Assembly (NCBI GenBank): GCA_944391475.1
Contig: CALXTR010000006.1
Span: forward strand, 17,965-81,964
Source of the DNA: an uncultured Alphaproteobacteria bacterium
Lineage (GTDB): Bacteria; Pseudomonadota; Alphaproteobacteria; RF32; CAG-239
Direction: 5' to 3'
Length of the DNA stretch: 64,000 nucleotides
Shown in pieces: positions 9,081 to 18,496 of the stretch (position 1 is its first letter; each line of letters starts with the position of its first letter). A program made the position numbers and the translations under genes. Below the pieces are notes generated by a model, which was not told the DNA's origin, made no database searches, and was given only the letters and a program-made list of their open reading frames with translations.

Positions 9081-9801
9081 TGATATCTGATATTCCGGAT
9101 TTTTTTGAGGCAATAACAAAGTTATAGTAAGCGGCCACCACAATTGTCAATGCCTTAACAAAGCCCAACACACCAAAGATAATTGCAATTTGCATAAACC
9201 ACCAAGGCAATATACACATCAATACCAAGGCGAGTAAAGTCTCAAAACCTTGAGCAACTCCGCCCAAATAAAAAGGAGAATTGTTCAACAACTCATAGTT
9301 TTGATTACTTTTGTGAGCCACCACACCATAAGCCAACAAAGCGGCAGCCGAAGACATAAAAGCAAACAGCAAGAAAGCAGCCGCCACCGCATTTTGAGAC
9401 GGATTAGCCAAAGCAAAAGCAAAAATCACACCGGCATAGAAGACATAATCGAGCACCGCATCAAGAAACACACCATAATCGGTAATTTTGGTTTTTCTTG
9501 CAATTGCGCCATCTAAACCATCGAACAAACGGTTAACTAAAATTAGAACCAACCCCCACACATACATCTGCATAGAGATAAAGTTAATTGCGAGCAGACC
9601 AATAAAAAAGCCCAAAATAGATACCACATTTGCCGGCATCCCGATTTTAACCAACTTAGAAGCAGCAAAATCCATATATTCGCGCATTTTTGCAGATATC
9701 ACCGCAACAAAGCCCATAGTCTTGTCCGAATATTGCTTCACTTTTTCCAGATTAACTTTTTTATTAACCTTATTGAGGATTGGTTTGAATTTAACTTGCA
9801 T
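9073..9801 (-). CDS. CDP-alcohol phosphatidyltransferase family protein
   Basis: An integral membrane enzyme with the family signature DGLDGAIAR...G...D...D (residues about 90-112), which binds the CDP moiety and metal. Several hydrophobic helices follow. The family transfers a phosphatidyl group to an alcohol such as glycerol phosphate, serine, inositol or choline; the acceptor cannot be told here. Start at 9801 (MQVKF) is preferred because an AAAGG lies upstream; a further in-frame ATG at 9819 has no such site. Product about 242 residues. Divergent from apbE. Confidence 0.85.
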   Translation of the reverse strand: MQVKFKPILNKVNKKVNLEKVKQYSDKTMGFVAVISAKMREYMDFAASKLVKIGMPANVVSILGFFIGLLAINFISMQMYVWGLVLILVNRLFDGLDGAIARKTKITDYGVFLDAVLDYVFYAGVIFAFALANPSQNAVAAAFLLFAFMSSAAALLAYGVVAHKSNQNYELLNNSPFYLGGVAQGFETLLALVLMCILPWWFMQIAIIFGVLGFVKALTIVVAAYYNFVIASKKSGISDINE

Positions 9802-9900
9802 ATTAACATGACCTTTCATAGTATAAGAACAGATTTATGGAAACTATAAATGAATTTATTTAATTTATGGTAAAATTAGCTCATCTGGAGTGTTAATAAT

Positions 9901-10974
9901 ATGAGATTTTTTAAATACATTTCAATATTAGTGGTTATATCTTTAGGCACATACTTGCTATTTTTTCGCGACAACCCTTATCAAGAAATAAGCGGACGCA
10001 CTTTTGGTACCTATTACAATATCAAAATCAAAACCGAGCGCAAAAACCGCTTACTTACCAGCCGCATCAAAGAAGAGCTAGATAAAATCAATACCGAAAT
10101 GTCAGTATTTGAACCCGGATCTGAAATTAACAACATCAACGAAGCCGGCGCTCACCAAGCCATTAACCTCTCAGAGAATATGGCAACCCTAATGCGCAGC
10201 GCCGATGAGATATACCGCCTTACCAATGGCAATTTTGACCCCACTGTTGGTCAGTTAGTTGATTTGTGGGGATTCGGTGCCGGAAGGCGCTCGGGTGTCC
10301 CAACCGATGAACAAATTAAAAACACCCTAAAAAGCACCGGCTTTGATAAACTGACTTTTGCTAATGATTATAAAATATTACAAAAAGACGATGCCAACAT
10401 TCTCATTAATCTATCTGCAATCGCCAAAGGCTACGCTGTAGACCGCATTTCCACCATTTTAAAAAATGGCGGATACAAAGATTACATTGTTGACATTGGC
10501 GGAGAAATATATGCATCCGGCAACAGAGGTGAGGGAAGTTCTGGTTGGAATATTGGGGTTGCTCTACCTCAGCTAGACAGTACAACTGAAGAAAATGCAG
10601 CCGTAATCCGCTTGCATAACTTGGCTGTCGCCACTTCAGGAGACTACCGCAACTACTATTACAAAAACAACAAACGATATTCTCATACCATATCTCCGCA
10701 AACCGGCTATCCGGTAGAACACAATCTTGCCTCAGCCACCGTTTTTGATAAAAACTGCATGCGAGCCGATGCATTAGCCACCGCTTTCATGGCTATGGGA
10801 GAAGAGAAAGGATTAAAATTTGCTAACAAGCATAAAATTCCGGTAATTTTATTCACTCGTAACGAATATAACGAAACCCAAATGATTAGCTCCAACGCTG
10901 CACAAAAATTATTGGATAAATACCAGATTTTGCCAGAAGCAACCGATAATTCCGAAACAAAGGAGAAACAATAA
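9901..10974 (+). CDS. apbE: FAD:protein FMN transferase ApbE
   Basis: 357 residues with an N-terminal membrane anchor or lipoprotein-less signal (about 5-22). Family features: FGTYYNIKI near the start of the mature part, SAIAKGYAVD, VDIGGEIYASG and SPQTGYPVEHNLASATVF, ending in the ADALATAFMAMG region. ApbE attaches FMN covalently to Thr in the S/T-G/S-A-T motif of RnfG and RnfD, both encoded just downstream with intact motifs, so the substrates are very likely the rnf products. GGAG precedes the ATG. Next gene starts at the base after its stop. Confidence 0.95.
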   Translation: MRFFKYISILVVISLGTYLLFFRDNPYQEISGRTFGTYYNIKIKTERKNRLLTSRIKEELDKINTEMSVFEPGSEINNINEAGAHQAINLSENMATLMRSADEIYRLTNGNFDPTVGQLVDLWGFGAGRRSGVPTDEQIKNTLKSTGFDKLTFANDYKILQKDDANILINLSAIAKGYAVDRISTILKNGGYKDYIVDIGGEIYASGNRGEGSSGWNIGVALPQLDSTTEENAAVIRLHNLAVATSGDYRNYYYKNNKRYSHTISPQTGYPVEHNLASATVFDKNCMRADALATAFMAMGEEKGLKFANKHKIPVILFTRNEYNETQMISSNAAQKLLDKYQILPEATDNSETKEKQ

Positions 10975-11388
10975 GTGGCAACAATCCGACATTCAGCCGA
11001 AATCATCAAAATCGGCACTAACGAATTATGGGTAAGATTGTGCCGCGAAAGCGCTTGTGGTAACTGTCCGGCTCACAACAATTGTTCTATAAAAAGCGGA
11101 CGGGCTCATACTTATAAATTGCCTCATGCTAAAGCAAACACTTTTAGGCTAGGACAACAAATAGAACTAGAAATCACACCCAAAGATGGTTTTAACGCCA
11201 TCTTTTGGGCTTATTTATTACCGCTTGTCCTGATGTTATCCACACTAGTTTTGAGTACACTAATCAGCGGCGATGAGATAACAGGCGGAATTTCCAGTAT
11301 TATTATTTTAGTTCCTTATTATATAGGATTGTTTTTGAACCAAAAATATTTTCAGCAAAAATTTAACTTTAAAATTATAGAAAAATAG
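10975..11388 (+). CDS. RseC/MucC-family protein (SoxR-reducing system type)
   Basis: 137 residues from a GTG start placed directly after the apbE stop, with AGGAG 8 nt upstream inside apbE. The N-terminal half has the Cys motif CRESACGNCPAHNNC typical of RseC, which may bind a metal or Fe-S cluster; the C-terminal half has two membrane helices (about residues 78-100 and 105-125). In other bacteria RseC homologues are found with rnf genes and help keep SoxR reduced. The position between apbE and rnfB supports a role in the Rnf system. Confidence 0.85.
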   Translation: MATIRHSAEIIKIGTNELWVRLCRESACGNCPAHNNCSIKSGRAHTYKLPHAKANTFRLGQQIELEITPKDGFNAIFWAYLLPLVLMLSTLVLSTLISGDEITGGISSIIILVPYYIGLFLNQKYFQQKFNFKIIEK

Positions 11389-11424
11389 CACAAAATTAGG
11401 AAAAAATCAGCAAATACGGAATTT

Positions 11425-12273
11425 ATGATGGATAATCTTATACTGATAAATATTATCACTTTGGTCAGCATTGCCTTAATCGCAGCTGCGGTATTATACT
11501 TTGTATCCCAAAAATTCAAAGTAACCGAAAATCCGCTTATTAATGAGGTTGCAGCTTGCTTGCCTCAAGCAAATTGCGGTGCCTGCGGAAAAGCTGGATG
11601 TCAAGACTTTGCAAGAGCCTGCGTTAAAGCCAACGAAGAAGAATTCAAACAACTATATTGCCCGGTCGGAGGCAATGCGGTCATGAGCAAAGTTGCTGCC
11701 ACCCTTGGTTATGAAAGCACCAACAAAGAAAAAAACATCGCCGTTTTGCGCTGCCAAGGTAGCTGCCAAAATGCTCCAGATAAGGTCGAATATACCGGAA
11801 TAGCCTTTTGCCGCATTGCCAATAAGATATCAAGCGGAAGAAGCGGCTGCCCCGATGGTTGCCTAAGATTAGGAGATTGTGTCCGAGCTTGCCCTTTTGG
11901 CGCTTTGAGTATGGACAAACAAACAGGTCTTCCGGTTGTTGATGAAAGCAAATGTACCTCTTGCGGAACTTGTGTTGCCATTTGCCCCCGAGGCCTATAC
12001 GAAATACGCCCACAAGGAGCAGACAAAGGACGAGTTTATGTTGCATGTAATAACAAGCAAAAAGGGGCCATTGCCCGCAAAAACTGCCAAACAGCTTGCA
12101 TTGCCTGCCAAAAATGCGCCAAAATCTGCCCCGAGATTAAAATAGAAAACAATTTATCTTACATTCCTACCAGTGTACCTGCCGAACAATATGGTGCTGA
12201 GCTTGCCCGTTCTTGCCCCACCAAAGCCATAGTTTATACCGGCACCCCAAAAGAGGAGGTCAAACATGACTAA
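11425..12273 (+). CDS. rnfB: Electron transport complex subunit RnfB
   Basis: 282 residues: membrane helix at about 5-27, then the four-Cys cluster motif NCGACGKAGC...C (the Fe-S domain of RnfB), then ferredoxin-like CxxCxxCxxxCP repeats (CLRLGDCVRACP, CTSCGTCVAICP and a third Cys-rich set near residues 215-240). RnfB takes electrons from ferredoxin or NADH side carriers into the membrane complex. It is longer than the gamma-proteobacterial subunit because of the extra Cys-rich C-terminus. Two ATG codons in tandem (11425, 11428) could both start. It overlaps rnfC by 8 nt. Confidence 0.93.
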   Translation: MMDNLILINIITLVSIALIAAAVLYFVSQKFKVTENPLINEVAACLPQANCGACGKAGCQDFARACVKANEEEFKQLYCPVGGNAVMSKVAATLGYESTNKEKNIAVLRCQGSCQNAPDKVEYTGIAFCRIANKISSGRSGCPDGCLRLGDCVRACPFGALSMDKQTGLPVVDESKCTSCGTCVAICPRGLYEIRPQGADKGRVYVACNNKQKGAIARKNCQTACIACQKCAKICPEIKIENNLSYIPTSVPAEQYGAELARSCPTKAIVYTGTPKEEVKHD

Positions 12274-13591
12274 AACTTTTCCAATTGGCGGCATCCACCC
12301 CGATAAACACAAAATCGCCGGAGATATCGCCATTAGTTCACCAGGACTTCCCGAAATTGTTTATATTCCGATAAAACAACACATCGGAGCTCCAGCCAAA
12401 ATTATGGTTAATAAAGGAGATAAAGTAAAGGTCGGCAGCTTATTGGCCGCCGCAGATGGAGTAGTATCTGCCCCCATTCATTCCTCTGTCTCTGGAGAAG
12501 TTATTAAAGTTGAAGACATAATCGGCGAATTTGGCTACTACGAACCCATGATAGCCATCAAAGTGGAAGGAGATGTCTGGGAAGACTGCATTGACCGCAG
12601 TGATGAAATTGTAAGAGAAATTCCCGATGATTGCGAAGAGATCATTGCCAAAATTCGCTCAGCGGGCATTGTCGGCATGGGCGGGGCAGGGTATCCAACT
12701 CCAATCAAAACCACCATACCGGAGGGCAAAAAAGTCGACTGCCTAATATTAAACGGTATTGAATGTGAGCCGTTCCTTGCTGCCGATGATCGACTGATGC
12801 AAGAAAAAGGCGAACAAATCATCATTGGCGCCAAAATATTAAACAAACTGCTAGGCATTCAAAAAGCCATTATCGCCATCGACGAAAACAAACCCAAAGC
12901 AATTGAAATAATTACCAAATTAACCAAGAGATACGTTGGTGTTAATGTTAGAGTTTGTGAGAGCAAATACCCTCAAGGCGGAGAAAAACAACTAATTGCA
13001 GCCATTACAGGACGCGAAGTTCCCTCTGGCAAATTACCGATTGATGTTGGCTGCATTGTCCAAAATGTAGGTACGGTATTTGCCATTTATGAAGCCGTCA
13101 TGAAAAACAAGCCTCTCTTTGAGCGAGTTGTTACAATAAGCGGCGATAGCATTGAAAAATCGGCCAATTTCATGACCAGAGTAGGGACGCCGGCCTCTTT
13201 TCTGATTGAAAAATGCGGCCAGATTTCCGACAACTTAGGACAAATTGTCTTTGGCGGCCCCATGATGGGAACCTCAGCAGTTAATCCCGATGCTCCCATC
13301 ACCAAATTAACCTCAGGAATTTTACTTCTTTCTTGCGCACTTTCAGACAAACAACCGGAAACACCTTGTATCCGCTGTGGAAAATGCTTAGATGCATGCC
13401 CCATGGGACTGCAACCCAACGCCATTGCACGCGCAGTTAGAAGCCACAATCTTGATGCTCTGCAAGAACTTCATGTTTTAGATTGTATTGAGTGCGGATC
13501 TTGCGCTTACACTTGTCCAGCCAGATTACCTCTGCTAGACTGCTGCAAACTAGCCAAGATGGAATTGCGACAACACCAAACCAAAAAATAA
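12266..13591 (+). CDS. rnfC: Electron transport complex subunit RnfC
   Basis: 441 residues. The N-terminal half has the GGxGxP-type nucleotide/FMN region (GMGGAGYPTPIK, about 134-145) shared with NuoF-like proteins, and the C-terminal part has two 4Fe-4S motifs (CIRCGKCLDACP and CIECGSCAYTCP). It is the peripheral NADH-oxidising subunit. An excellent GAGGAGG lies 7 nt before the ATG inside rnfB. Some RnfC proteins have long Ala/Lys-rich tails; this one ends shortly after the second cluster. Confidence 0.95.
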   Translation: MTKTFPIGGIHPDKHKIAGDIAISSPGLPEIVYIPIKQHIGAPAKIMVNKGDKVKVGSLLAAADGVVSAPIHSSVSGEVIKVEDIIGEFGYYEPMIAIKVEGDVWEDCIDRSDEIVREIPDDCEEIIAKIRSAGIVGMGGAGYPTPIKTTIPEGKKVDCLILNGIECEPFLAADDRLMQEKGEQIIIGAKILNKLLGIQKAIIAIDENKPKAIEIITKLTKRYVGVNVRVCESKYPQGGEKQLIAAITGREVPSGKLPIDVGCIVQNVGTVFAIYEAVMKNKPLFERVVTISGDSIEKSANFMTRVGTPASFLIEKCGQISDNLGQIVFGGPMMGTSAVNPDAPITKLTSGILLLSCALSDKQPETPCIRCGKCLDACPMGLQPNAIARAVRSHNLDALQELHVLDCIECGSCAYTCPARLPLLDCCKLAKMELRQHQTKK

Positions 13592-13605
13592 ACACGGAAA
13601 AGACT

Positions 13606-14607
13606 ATGCTAAAAATATCCTCTGCTCCCCATATGAGCTCACCGATAAACACTTCAACCATCATGCGTGATGTTATCATTGCCCTAGTACCGGCCGCTAT
13701 TGTCTCCATACTATTTTTCGGCTTAGGCGCACTGACCGTAATTATCAGTTCGGTTGCAGCTTGCATGCTGTGCGAATATGCTATCTGCCGTTGGCTGCTC
13801 CACAAAAAAAGCACTCTACGCGACTATTCTGCTGTAGTTACAGGACTTTTATTGGCATATAACCTTCCGGCTTGGTTTCCGATTTGGATGATACTGGTAG
13901 GGGCTTTTGTTGCAATCGGTATTAGTAAAATGGCATTTGGGGGCTTAGGCAAAAACATCTTCAACCCCGCGCTGATAGGTAGGGTGTTTTTATTTGTATC
14001 CTTCCCTTTACAAATGACCACCTGGCCCAAACCTAAGTTTTTAGACTTTTTATATACAGACGCCCAAACCGGAGCAACAACTTTAGGAATTATCAAACAC
14101 ATAGATGTTAAAAATTCAACTGAAGCATTAACACAATACAGCACCTCGATTTCCGAACTCCCCAGCTATGGGCAAATGTTTATCGGCTACACCGGTGGCT
14201 GCATTGGCGAAGTTTCTGCTTTAGCCTTACTCTTAGGCTTTGGTTACTTGCTATGGAGAAAAGTTATCAGTTGGCACATTCCGTTTTATTATATCGCCAC
14301 CGTATTCATTTTTACCTCAATACTTTGGCTCACCACCAAATCTCCGATTTATGATCCGATAATGCACTTACTCTCCGGAGGACTGATGCTTGGTGCAATT
14401 TTCATGGCCACGGATTATGTCACTTCACCAATGAGCACTAATGGTAAAATTATTTTTGCCATCGGCTGCGGTTTGCTAACAGTCATCATCAGACTCTATG
14501 GAGCCTATCCGGAAGGCGTATCATTTGCCATTCTGATTATGAATGCATTTGTACCACTGATTGACCGCTTTGCTGCCCCGCGTGTATTTGGAACCGGGAG
14601 AAAATAG
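13606..14607 (+). CDS. rnfD: Electron transport complex subunit RnfD
   Basis: 333 residues starting at the ATG at 13606, which has GGAAAAG upstream; the longer in-frame start lies inside rnfC and would add non-hydrophobic sequence. About eight to nine membrane helices. The covalent flavin motif TGAT is at residues 155-158, FMN being expected on Thr158 in the loop facing outside. It is followed without a gap by rnfG (TAG then ATG). Confidence 0.93.
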   Translation: MLKISSAPHMSSPINTSTIMRDVIIALVPAAIVSILFFGLGALTVIISSVAACMLCEYAICRWLLHKKSTLRDYSAVVTGLLLAYNLPAWFPIWMILVGAFVAIGISKMAFGGLGKNIFNPALIGRVFLFVSFPLQMTTWPKPKFLDFLYTDAQTGATTLGIIKHIDVKNSTEALTQYSTSISELPSYGQMFIGYTGGCIGEVSALALLLGFGYLLWRKVISWHIPFYYIATVFIFTSILWLTTKSPIYDPIMHLLSGGLMLGAIFMATDYVTSPMSTNGKIIFAIGCGLLTVIIRLYGAYPEGVSFAILIMNAFVPLIDRFAAPRVFGTGRK

Positions 14608-15210
14608 ATGAAAAATAACGCCCCAAAAGTTTTAGCTTCAACACTAGGCAATATGATAATTGCCATGGTCACCGTGGCTGCTTTTTCAGGAGCCATCTTG
14701 GGCTTTAGTTACAAAATAACCAAAACCCCAATTGAAGAGGCTAAAAATGCCCGCAAATCCGCCGCCGTGTTAGATGTTGTGCCCGGAGAGTTCGATAACG
14801 ATCCTTTTAAGGACCGCATTGAACTAACAAAAAGCGGCATAGAGCTTTATCCTGCACGCCAAGGCAACAAAATTACATCCATTGCCGTAAAAACATATAG
14901 CAACGACGGTTTTAGCGGTCGCATTGAGTTAATAGTAGGCTTTTTGTTAGATGGTACGATTACCGGCTATAAGGTAATTGAACAAAAAGAAACCCCCGGA
15001 CTTGGAACTAAGGTTACCGAAAGCAAATTTGCCAATCAATTTAAGGGAATGAACCCCAAACATAGCAATTTTAAGGTCAAACAAGATGGAGGTGAGATAG
15101 ATGCGGTCACATCAGCCACTATCAGCTCACGTGCCATTATTGATGCAATCAAACGCGGCTACAAAAATTATACTCGTTTTAGTACCATGACGGACGACGA
15201 GGAGGAATAA
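14608..15210 (+). CDS. rnfG: Electron transport complex subunit RnfG
   Basis: 200 residues with one membrane helix (about 13-35) and a periplasmic FMN-binding domain. The flavinylation motif is TSAT with the acceptor Thr171, with Ser in place of the more common Gly of the SGAT form, which is within the accepted S/T-G/S-A-T pattern. The C-terminus is acidic (DDEEE) and its codons double as the ribosome site GAGGAGG for rnfE. Confidence 0.93.
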   Translation: MKNNAPKVLASTLGNMIIAMVTVAAFSGAILGFSYKITKTPIEEAKNARKSAAVLDVVPGEFDNDPFKDRIELTKSGIELYPARQGNKITSIAVKTYSNDGFSGRIELIVGFLLDGTITGYKVIEQKETPGLGTKVTESKFANQFKGMNPKHSNFKVKQDGGEIDAVTSATISSRAIIDAIKRGYKNYTRFSTMTDDEEE

Positions 15211-15214
15211 TAAC

Positions 15215-15814
15215 ATGGAAAAGCAGAGCCTAAACAATCTTACCCGAGGAATACTTAAGGAAAATCCGACATTTGTTATGCTGTTGGGAATGTGTCCGAC
15301 ATTAGGTGTAACCACATCCGCAGCCAATGGCTTGGGTATGGGACTAGCAACATTATTTGTATTAATGCTATCAAACTTAGCCATATCAACGGTTAAGAAC
15401 CTCATTCCCGATATGGTCCGCATCCCATGCTACATCGTGATTATTGCTTCTTTTGTAACCGTTGTCGAGCTTTTGATGGCAGCATATTTACCTGGCTTAC
15501 ACGCAAAATTAGGCATCTTCATTCCATTGATTGTCGTCAACTGCATCATTCTAGGAAGAGCCGAAGCTTTCGCGTCTAAAAACAATATCATACAATCTCT
15601 TTTTGATGCAATAGGTATGGGCATAGGTTTCACCCTGGGACTAACCAGTTTGGGTATTGTCCGCGAAATTTTAGGCAGTGGCTCACTCTTTGGTTGGAAC
15701 TTTGTCGGCGAGGGAGCAGATACGATGTTATTGTTCATCATGCCGCCCGGAGCATTTCTGGCTTTAGCCGGACTTATTATAATTTTTAACAAAATTAGCG
15801 GAGTTGCCAAATGA
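15215..15814 (+). CDS. rnfE: Electron transport complex subunit RnfE
   Basis: 199 residues, about six membrane helices, homologous in look to RnfA (paired inverted subunits). Contains the conserved PTLGVTTSAANGLGMG near the N-terminus, including a Cys (MCPTLG) that in Rnf/Nqr complexes contributes to the buried iron centre between the A and E subunits. Start follows GAGGAGG by 10 nt. Overlaps rnfA by 4 nt (ATGA). Confidence 0.93.
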   Translation: MEKQSLNNLTRGILKENPTFVMLLGMCPTLGVTTSAANGLGMGLATLFVLMLSNLAISTVKNLIPDMVRIPCYIVIIASFVTVVELLMAAYLPGLHAKLGIFIPLIVVNCIILGRAEAFASKNNIIQSLFDAIGMGIGFTLGLTSLGIVREILGSGSLFGWNFVGEGADTMLLFIMPPGAFLALAGLIIIFNKISGVAK

Positions 15815-16386
15815 GTTACTTAATGATATTTATTGCCGCCATCTTTGTTAACAACATTGTTCTATCGCAATTTTTAGGCATATGCCCATTTTTGGGAGTG
15901 TCCAAAAAAATGAGCACTGCCGCAGGTATGGGAGTTGCCGTTATGTTCGTAATGACACTCTCTACCATCACCACATATTTGGCATATCACTTATTGCTCA
16001 TACCGTATCACCTAGAATTTATGATCACGGTTGTCTTCATCTTAATTATCGCTTCGCTAGTGCAAATGGTTGAAATTATGTTAAAAAAGGTTTCGCCTGA
16101 ATTGTACCAAGCATTAGGAATATTTTTACCGCTCATCACCACCAACTGCGCAGTTTTAGGTATTGCAATTTTGGCTGCTCAAAAAGATTATAACCTCATA
16201 AATTCCGTATGCTTTGCATTAGCAAATGCCATGGGGTTCACCTTAGCCATTATCTTATTTGCAGGCTTAAGAGAGCGTTTAGATAATTCAGCAATTCCCA
16301 ATGCCGTCAAAGGCGCTCCAATAGCGCTTATAACAGCCGGATTATTATCTATGGCGTTCATGGGATTTACAGGTATCGGGCACTAA
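15811..16386 (+). CDS. rnfA: Electron transport complex subunit RnfA
   Basis: 191 residues, six membrane helices, with the conserved N-terminal NNIVLSQFLGICPFLGVSK segment containing the Cys matched in RnfE, and a second conserved TTNCAVLG segment in the middle. It completes the set B, C, D, G, E, A. The order differs from the A-B-C-D-G-E order of E. coli and matches the B-C-D-G-E-A order seen in several other phyla. Confidence 0.95.
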   Translation: MSYLMIFIAAIFVNNIVLSQFLGICPFLGVSKKMSTAAGMGVAVMFVMTLSTITTYLAYHLLLIPYHLEFMITVVFILIIASLVQMVEIMLKKVSPELYQALGIFLPLITTNCAVLGIAILAAQKDYNLINSVCFALANAMGFTLAIILFAGLRERLDNSAIPNAVKGAPIALITAGLLSMAFMGFTGIGH

Positions 16387-16405
16387 TGAAATAGGTTACC
16401 CCAAC

Positions 16406-16437
16406 AAAAAAAGCAGGAGTTTTTCTCCTGCTTTTTT
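16406..16437. terminator. Bidirectional terminator after rnfA
   Basis: Perfect stem AAAAAAGCAGGAG / CTCCTGCTTTTTT with a 5-nt T loop. It serves both rnfA and the convergent uracil-DNA glycosylase gene. Confidence 0.85.
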
Positions 16438-16447
16438 GTGTGTAAGA

Positions 16448-17083
16448 TCAGCACAGCTCCCGAAGACGCTCAACAATTTTTTCAAACATTTCAAAGGTTA
16501 AAACACCAGTATTAATGTTATACCTTGACGTATGATAAGAATTTAGCATCAAAAGATTATGCTTGTCTAAGTGGTGCAAAGCTCCATGTGCAAATTTGAA
16601 AGCAGACTTTTTATACCCCAGTACGCCCAAAAGCGCATTATGCGCAACACTACCCAAAGTAAGAACTACTTTCAGATTATGCATATGATTAAGTTCATCA
16701 ATCAAATATGCGCCGCAATTTTTCACTTCTTCACCGGTAACTTTATTTTGCGGAGGCACACAACGCACCGAATTGGTTACCCTCACATCAATTAACTCAA
16801 AACCATCATCTTTGCGTTTTTGATAATTTCCTTTAGCAAAACCATATTTCTTCAAAATAGGATAGAGGACATCACCGGCATAATCATTAGTAAACGGCCG
16901 AGCCGTTTGATTAGCGCCATTAAGCCCTGGAGCCAAACCCAAAATAAGAATTTTGGCATTAATATCGCCAAAAGAAGGAACCGGCCCATTATAATAGGTT
17001 GGAAATTTTTTTTCATTTCCTTTTCTAAATTCGAGTAATCGTTGACATTTATTACAGTTTTTATCAGGACAAACAAAAGACAT
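16448..17083 (-). CDS. Family 5 uracil-DNA glycosylase (UdgB-like)
   Basis: 211 residues. The N-terminus has a CPDKNCNKCQRL Cys set for a 4Fe-4S cluster, then PVPSFGD...ILILGLAPGLNGAN with GLAPG in place of the GEAPG of family 4, which marks family 5 enzymes. A second Cys (NSVRCVPP) and a late SYHTSRYN motif complete the fold. It removes uracil and other deaminated bases from DNA. Start at 17083 is fixed by GGAGG 8 nt upstream; an ATG at 17098 would overlap this site. Confidence 0.88.
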   Translation of the reverse strand: MSFVCPDKNCNKCQRLLEFRKGNEKKFPTYYNGPVPSFGDINAKILILGLAPGLNGANQTARPFTNDYAGDVLYPILKKYGFAKGNYQKRKDDGFELIDVRVTNSVRCVPPQNKVTGEEVKNCGAYLIDELNHMHNLKVVLTLGSVAHNALLGVLGYKKSAFKFAHGALHHLDKHNLLMLNSYHTSRYNINTGVLTFEMFEKIVERLRELC

Positions 17084-17319
17084 CTGCCACACCTCCAATT
17101 TTCATTACATTATCATAAAAAAAATAATAAGCACCCTTTAAATCCATTTTTCCAGTATTAAATCAAGTTCAACCAATGAGCAATTGGGTAAAATCTTGTT
17201 GAGTAAATAAAGCAATTTACAAAGATTACATGATTTTCAAGTTTCTCATTGTTCGTACTAAGGAAAGCCCCAAAGGGCATATTAAATAAGATTAAACCTA
17301 TTTAAATGGAGTTTAAAAA

Positions 17320-17877
17320 ATGAAAAAAACATTATTGTTAGCAGGAGTTGCTTGCCTGTTTTCATTTGGCGCTAACGCAGAAGACTACAAACCTTATGTT
17401 GGATTGGATTATGTATTTTCCAACGCTAACATAAAAAAAGAATATAACGTCAAAAAAGACTACAATTCTGGTGTTATCAATGCCGGTATGAAAGTAGGCG
17501 ATTACATGGGTTTGGAAGCTTTCTTCCAACAATCAATGGAAGAAAAGAAAAACATTAGCGACACCCAAAATACAAAATCAAAATTCCACGCTTATGGTAT
17601 TGATTTGTATGGATATATGCCGATTCCGGAATGCAACGACACCTTCAATTTGTTAGGTTCTATCGGTCTTGCCAACTACAACATGGAAACCAAATTCAAT
17701 GGTATTGAACGCGGTAAATATGACAAAGATAGAATGGGTTACCGTGTTGGTCTCGGTGCTCAATATAACTTTGATGAACACTGGGGTGCTCGTATCATGG
17801 GCCGTTACACCTACCTTGGTGCTAAAGCTTTGAAAGACTTGAAAGAAGTAACTGCAGGTATTAGATATACCTTCTAA
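17320..17877 (+). CDS. Outer membrane beta-barrel protein
   Basis: 185 residues: cleaved signal peptide ending GANA, mature part starting EDYKPYVGLDY, alternating amphipathic strands, and a C-terminal strand ending in YTF, the signal recognised by the BAM complex. Size fits an eight-stranded barrel of the OmpX/OmpA-like type. TGGAGTTT precedes the ATG. The 236 bp upstream hold no gene; a small GCCC/GGGC hairpin lies near 17266-17277. Probably strongly expressed, judging from isolated position and good terminator. Confidence 0.85.
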   Translation: MKKTLLLAGVACLFSFGANAEDYKPYVGLDYVFSNANIKKEYNVKKDYNSGVINAGMKVGDYMGLEAFFQQSMEEKKNISDTQNTKSKFHAYGIDLYGYMPIPECNDTFNLLGSIGLANYNMETKFNGIERGKYDKDRMGYRVGLGAQYNFDEHWGARIMGRYTYLGAKALKDLKEVTAGIRYTF

Positions 17878-17902
17878 AATAAATACACCGTCCCTCTAAC
17901 TG

Positions 17903-17932
17903 AACTCCCGAAGCAATTCGGGAGTTTTTTTT
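17903..17932 (+). terminator. Terminator of the OMP gene
   Basis: Perfect 10-bp stem AACTCCCGAA / TTCGGGAGTT, 4-nt loop, eight T. Confidence 0.9.
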
Positions 17933-18024
17933 GCAAACAATCCACAGGGCAGGGATAAAGTTGACGAAACCCAATATAATGTATAATAATCATCACAAGC
18001 ACTGTAATTTTTAGGAAAAAAATA

Positions 18025-18480
18025 ATGCAAAAAACAATAAAGCTCATGGTTATCATCTGCGGGTTAGTCATGCCGATGTTGTGTCAAGCCAGAGGCTTAA
18101 GACCAGCCTCATTTAATGATATGTATGCCGCAGCCTCGCAAGGAAAAATTGGCATTTTGAAAGATGCCGTATACCGAGGCATGGACATTAATGCCGTTAA
18201 TGAAGACGGAGATACCGGACTATGCATGGCAATCAAACGTTGGGACTATCGTGCCTATAATTCATTTCGAGCCGCCGGCGCAGCACCGCAGACATATTGT
18301 ACCGGCACCATTGAGCGGGAACATTATGAAGATTTCATGAGTTCATCACGGATTCCTGAATTTTTCAAATACGAGCAAAATGCCTTTTATGCCAAACCTG
18401 GAAGCAATACCACCAGTTCATTCTGGCCCTGGGTCATTGGTGGAGGTATCATCACCGCAATTTTGATAGTGGCCTTATAA
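18025..18480 (+). CDS. Small exported ankyrin-like protein with C-terminal membrane anchor
   Basis: 151 residues. Signal peptide or anchor (about 1-23), then two ankyrin-like units (MYAAASQGKIGILKDAVYRG and DINAVNEDGDTGLCMAIK), and a C-terminal helix (about 130-150, WPWVIGGGIITAILIVAL). It would sit in the inner membrane with its ankyrin part in the periplasm. AGGAAA precedes the ATG. Followed after 16 bp by another membrane protein gene. Function unknown. Confidence 0.65.
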   Translation: MQKTIKLMVIICGLVMPMLCQARGLRPASFNDMYAAASQGKIGILKDAVYRGMDINAVNEDGDTGLCMAIKRWDYRAYNSFRAAGAAPQTYCTGTIEREHYEDFMSSSRIPEFFKYEQNAFYAKPGSNTTSSFWPWVIGGGIITAILIVAL

Positions 18481-18496
18481 ACAAAGGAGTAAAAAC

